Below are positions 52,388-58,639 of a DNA stretch of 64,000 bases, in pieces. The position numbers and the translations under genes are program-made. Under the pieces are notes generated by a model. It ran no database searches. It saw only the letters and a program-made list of their open reading frames with translations, and was not told the origin of the DNA. The stretch's first letter is position 1. Every line of letters begins with the position of its first letter. The stretch is from CAIVVT01 sp963823095. GTDB lineage: Bacteria > Acidobacteriota > Terriglobia > Bryobacterales > Bryobacteraceae. The DNA lies in the NCBI GenBank assembly GCA_963823095.1, contig CAWGKI010000006.1:1-64000 (forward strand), given 5' to 3'.

Positions 52388-52758
52388 CTATGTACAAGAC
52401 CATTCCGTTCGAAGAGGTGATGGCGGTCCTGCCTCGAAAGCGGCGCGCAGCGATTGAAGCGAAAGGGCAGGAGCTATTGGAAACGATCGATCGGCGCGTG
52501 ACCCTGACGGAAATTCGCAAGAGCCGCAGAGTCAGCCAGGCAAAGCTCGCGGAGGCTCTGGGGGTTAAGCAGATGCAGGTATCGCGTCTGGAAAAGAGGA
52601 AAGATCCCCGCCTCTCCACACTGCGGCGGTCGATAGAAGCACTGGGGGGCCAACTGACGATGATCGCCACTTTCCCCAATCAAGAACCGATGGTGCTGGT
52701 GGCGGACAGCGGGGCAAAAGGCCGCAGTTCACGGAAGGCGCGTGAAGAGACGGCGTGA
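52384..52758 (+). CDS. XRE-family antitoxin
   Basis: Encodes 124 residues, with ATGA overlapping the original toxin stop. The helix-turn-helix spans about 38-95: LTEIRKSRRVSQAKLAEALG, VKQMQVSRLEKRKDPRLSTL, RRSIEALGGQLTMIATF. It has the usual arrangement of type II antitoxins following a Gp49-type toxin. It probably still binds the two direct repeats before the toxin gene. It now faces a truncated toxin. Confidence 0.75.
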   Translation: MTMYKTIPFEEVMAVLPRKRRAAIEAKGQELLETIDRRVTLTEIRKSRRVSQAKLAEALGVKQMQVSRLEKRKDPRLSTLRRSIEALGGQLTMIATFPNQEPMVLVADSGAKGRSSRKAREETA

Positions 52759-52822
52759 AACGTGGGGGCCTTGGCTGGCGATTCACATTGCCTCACGTCT
52801 GAAACCAAAGACAGAAAGGGAA

Positions 52823-52890
52823 GTCTCCGACGCACGCCCAATACGACAAAGGAGGGTGGAAGCGATGGCTCTGACAATGACGGTCCAGAC
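52823..52890 (+). repeat. Ghost copy of a higB-higA junction
   Basis: 68 bp nearly identical to 54802-54869, covering the last codons of higB, the overlapping stop/start and the first nine codons of higA (shared ACGACAAAGGAGGGTGGAAG, CGATGGCTCTGACAATGACG). The flanks differ, so only the junction of a second higBA locus survives here. The surrounding 52759-53035 holds nothing else apart from a GAGGAGG ribosome-binding site for the next gene. Confidence 0.7.
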
Positions 52891-53035
52891 ACCGAGCCGA
52901 GTGACACCGCACGCGCCTTCGGGCGCCACGAATCGAGCCGAACGAGTCAGCCTGCGTATTCGGTGAGCGTGCTGCCGGTTGCTTTTCTGTCCCCGGATTC
53001 GGACGCAGGTTAATATTAAGGAGGAGGCGACGCCG

Positions 53036-53293
53036 ATGAACATTCACATCACTAAGCCCGAAGTTGAGGCGCTCATCAATCAGCGTCTTCAGAGCGGCAT
53101 GTTCAAGGACGCGGAGGATGTCGTCCTTATGGCCCTCCAGTCTCTCGCGCTCAAGCCGCCCACAATGCCGCCGCCCGGCGCGGGCCAATCCGGCCGAAGC
53201 CTGCGGGAGGTCTTCGAAGCCGTCAGGGGCTTGGCGGATGATGCGGAGTTCAGCCGCAACCCGTCGACCGGACGCCCGGTGGATCTGGCGTGA
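53036..53293 (+). CDS. Antitoxin of a VapC pair (ParD-like)
   Basis: Encodes 85 residues from the ATG at 53036, seven bases after GAGGAGG. MNIHITKPEVEALINQRLQS, GMFKDAEDVVLMALQSLALK is the strand-helix-helix pattern of ParD/CopG-type antitoxins. The C-terminus (LREVFEAVRGLADDAEFSRN) should embrace the toxin. Its stop overlaps the GTG of the PIN toxin by four bases. Confidence 0.7.
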   Translation: MNIHITKPEVEALINQRLQSGMFKDAEDVVLMALQSLALKPPTMPPPGAGQSGRSLREVFEAVRGLADDAEFSRNPSTGRPVDLA

Positions 53294-53718
53294 GCGGTTT
53301 CCTGCTCGATACGAACATCCCTTCGGAACTGATTCGCATGCGTCCCGACCCGCGTGTTAGCAATTGGGTGTATGCACAAGACGAACAATCGCTCTACTTG
53401 AGCGCTGTATCCATTGGAGAATTTCGGCGCGGATTTGTCATTCTTCCCCCAAGTAAGCGGCGGACCGATTTGGAGCGGTGGTTCGAACACGACCTTCTAC
53501 AGCGGTTTGGTGGACGGATCCTGCCCGTCACGCACTCCATCGCCGATCGCTGGGGCGTGTTGGACGGTCAATGCCAATTGAAGGGTACTCCTCTCAACAC
53601 GGCAGACGGCATGATTGCTGCAACCGCACTGGACCACGACCTGACGCTGGTCACGCGGAATGTGAAGGATTTCACCGGTCTCGGCGTCGCGATCTTCAAC
53701 CCCTGGGACGCAGAATAA
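53290..53718 (+). CDS. vapC: VapC-like PIN-domain RNase toxin
   Basis: Encodes 142 residues from a GTG at 53290 overlapping the antitoxin stop. All acidic positions of the PIN active site are present: FLLDTNIPSELIR, VSIGEFRRGF, NTADGMIAATALDHDLTLVT and TRNVKDFTGLGV. It should cleave a specific RNA (tRNA or rRNA in studied VapCs) with Mg. In contrast to the PIN toxin at 14574 this one is full length and has its first Asp. Confidence 0.85.
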   Translation: MSGFLLDTNIPSELIRMRPDPRVSNWVYAQDEQSLYLSAVSIGEFRRGFVILPPSKRRTDLERWFEHDLLQRFGGRILPVTHSIADRWGVLDGQCQLKGTPLNTADGMIAATALDHDLTLVTRNVKDFTGLGVAIFNPWDAE

Positions 53719-53840
53719 GACGTCAGTCAAAGCCGCGCGCTGCGGGCGAGCGGCTGGACGCGAGGATCCCCGCGTCCTTGGAGATCGGGATTTGAGCGGG
53801 GGACTGAGCTTCGCTCAGGACACCGGCCTTGCTTCAAAAC

Positions 53841-54344
53841 TCACTCGGCACTCGCGGAAATCGCGGCGTATCGATCGATCCAGCGAAGTTGTTCCGCCGT
53901 TTCAGGAACAGCCACACCTCGCGCTGCGCTGAGTTCTATGACTGCGGCGCCCGGCGAAAGACCCTTCAATACGAGCAGGCAAGCTGCTACAAGTCCCGTA
54001 CGCCCGATGCCTTGCCTGCAATGGACAACGATATTCTTGCCCGACGACAGAGCGCCATCGAGTTTTTGGAGCTCCGCCGCGAACTTGGACCGCGAGTTGG
54101 GCACTTCACGATCCGGAATAGGAAAGGAAATAAACTCCATTCCTGCCGCGCGGGCCTCATGCCCTTCGGACTGTAAGTCCAGATCGCGCTCCTCTTCCGG
54201 CGTCAGCAGCGAGAGCACCGCGTCGATTCCGGCCCTGCGCCAACTCGCCATTTCATCTTCAAGCCAGTCACCGCCCCGTGGTCGCGCGGCCAGCGCGAGC
54301 TTCCCTGGCCAGGGACCTTCCACCCAGTGCAATTCCGTCCACAT
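53841..54344 (-). CDS. Dual-specificity/tyrosine phosphatase-like protein
   Basis: Encodes 167 residues from the ATG at 54344. The PTP loop is IVVHCRQGIGRTGLVAACLL (HCX5R with Cys, Arg and the following TG), preceded by DAVLSLLTPEEERDLDL and FPIPDREVPNSRSKF, where the Asp of IPDREVP is the general acid. It is a small cytoplasmic phosphatase of the cyclin-dependent kinase inhibitor 3/DSP type. The substrate is unknown. It follows by two bases an open C-terminal fragment on the same strand, so it was once the second gene of a pair. Confidence 0.75.
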   Translation of the reverse strand: MWTELHWVEGPWPGKLALAARPRGGDWLEDEMASWRRAGIDAVLSLLTPEEERDLDLQSEGHEARAAGMEFISFPIPDREVPNSRSKFAAELQKLDGALSSGKNIVVHCRQGIGRTGLVAACLLVLKGLSPGAAVIELSAARGVAVPETAEQLRWIDRYAAISASAE

Positions 54345-54346
54345 CG

Positions 54347-54487
54347 TCAGAAATCCCTCTTCAAAATCACCTCGCGCGGCAGTGAATCGACATCCACGCC
54401 GCGCTGACGGAGAACATAGATTCGATGATGACCGTCATCGTTACGACGCCGCTGGTAAGAGTCGGGAACTGGTTCATCCTGGTTCGC
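54347..54487 (-). pseudogene. C-terminal fragment upstream of the phosphatase
   Basis: About 46 open codons after an in-frame TAG, with no usable start: NQDEPVPDSYQRRRNDDGHH, RIYVLRQRGVDVDSLPREVI, LKRDF. The DDGHHRIYVLRQRG segment recalls the DGHHR...ALR motif of ParB-like nuclease proteins. Only the tail is left. It is cut off by the higBA promoter region. Confidence 0.3.
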
Positions 54488-54492
54488 CTAGC

Positions 54493-54552
54493 GTGTTAGC
54501 AAAGTGCCGTGTTAGCAAATTGCTTGCACTGGCGTTCGCAGTTTGCTAACAT
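54493..54552 (+). promoter_or_regulatory. Promoter and operator of higBA
   Basis: Three copies of the 11-mer GTGTTAGCAAA: direct at 54493-54503 and 54509-54519, inverted (TTTGCTAACAT) at 54542-54552. A promoter TTGCAC (54524-54529), 17-bp spacer, TAACAT (54547-54552) overlaps the inverted copy. Transcription from it would start within a base or two of the toxin GTG at 54560, implying a leaderless mRNA repressed by HigA. Confidence 0.6.
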
Positions 54553-54559
54553 ACCGGCA

Positions 54560-54853
54560 GTGAATGTGATCAGCAAGCGCTGCCTGTTCGAGAAGGCAGA
54601 GCAGTATCCCGACGCCAAGGCCGCCCTGCAAACGTGGTTTGCCGTTGCTTCGACGGCGGAGTGGTCAAGTTTGACGGACATCCGCAAGACCTACCCGGCG
54701 ACGGACATGGTCGGCGATCTGGCGATCTTTAACATTCGAGGCAACCATTACCGATTGATTGTCCGTATGGCCTTTCGGACGAAGCGCGTCTACGTGAAGG
54801 AGTTTCTGACACACGCCGAATACGACAAAGGAGGGTGGAAGCGATGGCTCTGA
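54560..54853 (+). CDS. higB: HigB-family mRNA interferase toxin
   Basis: Encodes 97 residues from a GTG at 54560. A GTG two codons later is possible. NVISKRCLFEKAEQYPDAKA, LQTWFAVASTAEWSSLTDIR, TYPATDMVGDLAIFNIRGNH and YRLIVRMAFRTKRVYVKEFL, THAEYDKGGW form the complete HigB (PF09907) sequence, including the C-terminal T.AEYD.G.W. It cleaves mRNA on the ribosome. No ribosome-binding site precedes the start, consistent with the promoter position. It overlaps higA by ten bases. Confidence 0.88.
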   Translation: MNVISKRCLFEKAEQYPDAKAALQTWFAVASTAEWSSLTDIRKTYPATDMVGDLAIFNIRGNHYRLIVRMAFRTKRVYVKEFLTHAEYDKGGWKRWL

Positions 54854-55248
54854 CAATGACGGTCCAGACGGCCTATGCCGAGTTGCTGACGCGGACGCTC
54901 CCCCGCGTGATCAAGTCCGGGAAGGAGAACGAGGCATGCATCGCTGAGCTGGAGCGGCTTGACATGCTGGGCCGCCCGCTGACGGCCGCCGAGAAGCTCT
55001 ACGCCGAGTTGATGACCGTATTGGTCCAGCGCTTCGAGCAGGAGCACTACCCGATGGAGCACGCGAGCCCGCTCGATGCCTTGAAATCGCTAATGGAGGA
55101 GCGCAACCTGCGCCAGGCCGATCTGTTGCCTGTGTTTGGGTCGCGCAGCGTGGCCTCCGATGTCATCAACGGCAAGCGCGGCCTGAGCAAGGCACACGCG
55201 CGAGGTTTGGCCGGCTTCTTCCACGTTTCGCCGAGTCTGTTCATCTGA
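54844..55248 (+). CDS. higA: HigA antitoxin
   Basis: Encodes 134 residues from the ATG at 54844, with AGGAGGG seven bases upstream inside higB. The N-terminal half (AELERLDMLGRPLTAAEKLY, AELMTVLVQRFEQEHYPMEH) is the toxin-binding region of COG5499-type HigA. The C-terminal helix-turn-helix is MEERNLRQADLLPVFGSRSV, ASDVINGKRGLSKAHARGLA. It neutralises HigB and should bind the three 11-mers upstream of the operon. Confidence 0.88.
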   Translation: MALTMTVQTAYAELLTRTLPRVIKSGKENEACIAELERLDMLGRPLTAAEKLYAELMTVLVQRFEQEHYPMEHASPLDALKSLMEERNLRQADLLPVFGSRSVASDVINGKRGLSKAHARGLAGFFHVSPSLFI

Positions 55249-55597
55249 GGGCCGTGCTAAGTTCCAGCTTCGGCTTCACGCCGTGCCCTTCACGGCGCGA
55301 ATCGCGCTGACGAGCGGGTTGCCTTCCTGGATCGCCTGATACTGCTTTACGCGTGGCGCGATGTGTCCCACTGGCAGTTGCGCTTCAAAACAACTTCACT
55401 CATTTCTCCAGAACAAGCGGCGGAGCGTGTAACGTATCGTCATAAGTTATTGAGAAATAATAAGTTACTGGCGCTCGTGAAGGCCGGAATTGCAGCCCAG
55501 TCGAAAAGCGTGGTTTGTGGCAGGCAAGGTCATGTTTTGCTTAACTCATTTTGTTTCAATTAGTTGAGCAACGGGACAGATCAGGACGTCCCTTCTG
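55249..55597. other. Gene-free stretch with a short open tail
   Basis: No complete gene. On the minus strand about 26 codons ending at a TGA near 55276 read KQYQAIQEGNPLVSAIRAVK, which looks like the C-terminus of a lost protein. The 55370-55560 part is AT-rich compared with the rest of the window and shows nothing recognisable. Confidence 0.3.
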
Positions 55598-55723
55598 CTA
55601 ACCGAGCCGGACGCCCAGACCAATGAGCGTGATTGTTCCCAGGAAATACAGTGCCCAAGCGAAACACAAAATTGCGGGAGAGCCCCAACCGGCTGTAAAG
55701 TGTAGATAGACAGCGTGCCTCAT
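55598..55723 (-). CDS. Possible 41-residue membrane protein
   Basis: ATG at 55723 to TAG at 55600-55598 encodes a single hydrophobic segment (AILCFAWALYFLGTITLIGL) with a short N-terminal MRHAVYLHFTAGWGSP and a C-terminal GVRLG. There is no convincing ribosome-binding site. It could be a small membrane protein or chance. It lies 215 bp after the carrier-like gene on the same strand. Confidence 0.25.
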   Translation of the reverse strand: MRHAVYLHFTAGWGSPAILCFAWALYFLGTITLIGLGVRLG

Positions 55724-55745
55724 CTTTGGGGTTCAGTCCAATAGG

Positions 55746-55778
55746 CCGTCCCTTTTCCGTCCCTTTTCCGTCCCTTTT
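55746..55778. repeat. Triple 11-bp tandem repeat
   Basis: CCGTCCCTTTT occurs three times without interruption (55746-55756, 55757-55767, 55768-55778). It is non-coding, and its role is unknown. Confidence 0.6.
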
Positions 55779-55937
55779 CGAGTCGGTGAAAGTCGCCGAG
55801 ATTCGGACCCCGGCGGGGGATGCGTGTCCCCCTCAACCCAGTGCGAAGCACCGTGCTTTGCTGCTGGCTCTCTGAGGATGCCGCATTGAGCCACAGACGC
55901 AACCAAGCCGCCCCCAGAGAGACGGCCTGCGCGTGCT

Positions 55938-56264
55938 TTAGCGGGATTGCAAACGACCTCGGCCGGCAGCGTCAACCAGATCCCCGACTGTGATTGTCTG
56001 CTTCGGCATGGCTAATTTCTTCTGTGAGGGCAGGAAGCGGAAGAGCGATAGCAGCGTCGGCTCGGAGCGGAAGTACAGGGACGAGTCGAAGCCTGAGACA
56101 TCCATCGAACAAACTTTGGAAATCTCCAGCAATGCATCAACAGCATCGTCCCCATCTAGCTTCAGGTCCTCTACGAGACGAGTTTCTAGCGTCACCTGCT
56201 CTTTCACTACGCCACTCCTGCGAGCCAAGACGGACACAACCTGCTCTTCTGGGTTCATTGGCAT
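55938..56264 (-). CDS. Acyl-carrier-like DUF1493 protein downstream of the RHS tip
   Basis: Encodes 108 residues from the ATG at 56264 (AGGAG four bases upstream). An ATG at 56258 and an upstream GTG are alternatives. EEQVVSVLARRSGVVKEQVT, LETRLVEDLKLDGDDAVDAL and LEISKVCSMDVSGFDSSLYF, with the closing ITVGDLVDAAGRGRL, match PF07377-type proteins, which resemble acyl carrier proteins but lack the phosphopantetheine serine (the DSD/DSL position reads DGDD). It starts nine bases after the stop of the RHS fragment on the same strand. That position is where immunity genes of RHS tips lie, so an immunity or adaptor role is possible but unproven. Confidence 0.6.
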   Translation of the reverse strand: MPMNPEEQVVSVLARRSGVVKEQVTLETRLVEDLKLDGDDAVDALLEISKVCSMDVSGFDSSLYFRSEPTLLSLFRFLPSQKKLAMPKQTITVGDLVDAAGRGRLQSR

Positions 56265-56272
56265 GGCGCTCC

Positions 56273-57927
56273 TCACTCTGTCTTCTGGTAGCACTGGTAG
56301 GTGTCATAGCTGATCATCCCCGCATCGACGGCCAACAACGCCCAGGCCACATATGGGTTCGCACGGCCAGCAATCCGAAAGAGATTGGTGCTCGCCAAGC
56401 CATCGATTGTAATTCCCGGAACATTGATCTCGACATAGTGGCCGAGGACGCTGAGCAGATTGGTGGTTGGCGTACCGATCATTCGAAACGGCGGTACGAG
56501 CGATTTCGAGATCGGAATTGCTAGTGCACCTGACGCTAAAGCCGCAGCCGTCAGTCCGTAATGATTCAGCGTGCTATCTGCGAGGCAGGAACCAACTTTC
56601 TTCAAATCAATCGGCTTGTCCCCCGCAACGGCCGATGTTCCATTCCCACCGCCGCCCCCGCCCATCGATGGGTTGTAAGGGCTGTCAGGAGCCCTTCCTG
56701 GATTCGAGGCGTTATAAATCTGATCTGTCGCAGGATTGGTCCCTCCTGACTTGCTATCCGCCGTAGCCGTGGTAGTGACCACAAAAGGTGTGGTCTCGTA
56801 GCAGAAATCCTTGCCACCGCCAATTAGTGAAAGAGGAATACAGTAGGTTTCCAAGCCGCTCGGATCGTAATGGTTGACCGGATCTCCCATCACATACGCG
56901 TACCGGTTCCAACTCTGCGGCAAACTCGGGTCCACTACGGCCAGCCCTGCCGGATCGGGACTGATCCAGCGGCCCTCGATCGCACTATGCTCGCGGTACA
57001 GGAAATCGTACAAATCCGTGGCGCCTAGATCCTGGTTCTGGCCCGTGAAGCTTCGATCCGTGGTGCCGCTTTCATTGTACGATTCGCCGAACGGCGCATA
57101 GTCGCCATCATAGTAAACCGTGCGCGAAGTCGTGGAGGCGATCCGCGACGAGCCGAGCCAGTCGGGATGGCGGTAATAACTCAAGCTCGTCCCTGCATAA
57201 ACCGCCGTCGCTCCGCCCGGCAGCGCCACAAACATCTTCGTCACCGTCTGGCCATTCATTAGCGCGAGCTTCGCTCCGTTAGGAGCATAAAGCACTTCCG
57301 TGTAAGTTCCGGATTTGATCTGCTCGACACGCCGGTCCCCAGCATCGTAAGTCTCGCTGTTGCTGGTGCCGTCGAGAGACGCCAGGCGGCCCTCGGCATC
57401 CCACGTGTAGGTGTGGATGCCGTCGCCTGTCAGATTGCCGTTCGCGTCGTAGGAAAAACCGGCGCTAGTGATGCGGTTGGTGGTAGTAGAATAGGACACC
57501 GAGAATGGCTGGCCAGTATGCCCGTGAGAGTTGCGACTTGCCGATGTTGCCAAAGGCGTCATACGTGAAGCCTTGCCCCCATTTGCCGCTTCCGCAGTCG
57601 GCGTTGCTCAACCGCGCCAGGTCATCGCGCTGGTAGGTGCAGGTCTGGTTGTTGGCCGCTTGGTTGGTGTCTGTAATGCCCAGGGTGTACAGGCTGCCGT
57701 TCGGGTTCCAGGTCAGCGCGCCGGTCATGCGATAGCTGCCACGTTGGCCTTGTACTGGGTCATCCGCCCAGTATTGGCGTCGAAGCTGAACGCATTGCTG
57801 TCGGAGGATCCCAAGTTCACCGCCGTCGGCTCGCTGTAAGTATTGTACGCGGTCGACGACACCGGGCTCTGACCGGCCGATGCGGTCACCCCGTTCCAGC
57901 GCCCTTCCCCGTCGGCGGCGTAGGGGG
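56273..57927 (-). pseudogene. Orphan RHS C-terminal tip with frameshifted core
   Basis: A 3' piece of an RHS gene on the minus strand. The part from 57927 to about 56870 duplicates the RHS core of the large gene (59240-60293) almost base for base. Relative to that copy it has two single-base indels (near 57530 and 57735), which break the frame. From about 57562 one frame runs on: FSYDANGNLTGDGIHTYTWD, YYRHPDWLGSSRIAS, DLYDFLYREHSAIEGRWISP, YAYVMGDPVNHYDPSGL. After DPSGL comes a 190-residue tip unlike that of the full gene, with a Gly-rich linker and hydrophobic helices (TAAALASGALAIPISK, PYVAWALLAVDAGMISYDTY). It is probably a displaced tip cassette with its downstream partner. Confidence 0.7.
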
Positions 57928-58037
57928 CTAGCTGCCGAGGCCGTGCCAGGCATCAGTCCGCAGAAGTTACTGCGGCGCGTTCTTGTTGTCCTAATCTGGG
58001 ATTTCCGGCGATCCAAATCCTGCTAATTTGGAAAACG

Positions 58038-58244
58038 TTAAACGGGCATGCTTGGGACAAGATGTTCACACACAGCTGCAAAGCGAAGAGCCTTGTCGTA
58101 AGAAGAGAATAAACCTGATGGATTTATGAATCGCGACCATTCGTGTCTAATCTTCTCAAGCTCATGCTCAGCATATCTACAGTTACTTAGGCCACTGACT
58201 AGATATGAGTCAGCCACGTCCCATCCCAGCTCTTGACTTTCCAA
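58038..58244 (-). CDS. Small protein behind the RHS gene, possible second immunity protein
   Basis: 68 codons from a TTG at 58244 overlapping the preceding gene by 46 bases. SYLVSGLSNCRYAEHELEKI, RHEWSRFINPSGLFSSYDKA and LRFAAVCEHLVPSMPV read like a small soluble helical protein, and the base composition matches the neighbouring AT-richer cassette. No family is recognised and the start is uncertain. It might also be the frameshifted end of the gene before it. Confidence 0.35.
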   Translation of the reverse strand: MESQELGWDVADSYLVSGLSNCRYAEHELEKIRHEWSRFINPSGLFSSYDKALRFAAVCEHLVPSMPV

Positions 58245-58594
58245 GCTAGTCCTGTGTCATCTTCTGGATGAACGAACCCCGCGATAACGTTCTCCCAATA
58301 CCCTGAACGTAACTCGTTAGGGGCAACGGCCATCGCCACCACTACGGGTGAATTATCTGCATCCAAAGTAGACCATGGAACAATTTTTAGAATCTGGTGG
58401 ACACTTCCCCATAGCCGCAACGGATATGATTCGTTCGGGTTCACTGTGATCGCAGGCCACACATCGCGATCAACGGATAATGGTCGTCGGATTTCCGGCC
58501 GTACCAAGAAATGACTTCTTCGGTTTGGAGACCATTCCGCAGAATCGTCTAATGGTATCCTAATATCAAAGCCGAGCAGTATCATTGTATCCAC
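58199..58594 (-). CDS. Putative immunity protein for the RHS tip
   Basis: Encodes 131 residues from the ATG at 58594, 45 bp after the RHS stop on the same strand. ILLGFDIRIPLDDSAEWSPN, HFLVRPEIRRPLSVDRDVWP, WENVIAGFVHPEDDTGLAWK: acidic, soluble, no signal peptide. I recognise no family. Position, small size, acidity and lower GC than the RHS core all fit a cognate immunity gene, but that is inference from context. Confidence 0.5.
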   Translation of the reverse strand: MDTMILLGFDIRIPLDDSAEWSPNRRSHFLVRPEIRRPLSVDRDVWPAITVNPNESYPLRLWGSVHQILKIVPWSTLDADNSPVVVAMAVAPNELRSGYWENVIAGFVHPEDDTGLAWKVKSWDGTWLTHI

Positions 58595-58639
58595 AACTTA
58601 AGCGCTGTCTGCTGCAAACCGAACCACTTTGCTCCAATG

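Noticed and set aside
55363..55563. 66-codon frame after higA
   Set aside because: AT-rich, no ribosome-binding site and no recognisable sequence. Not distinguishable from chance.
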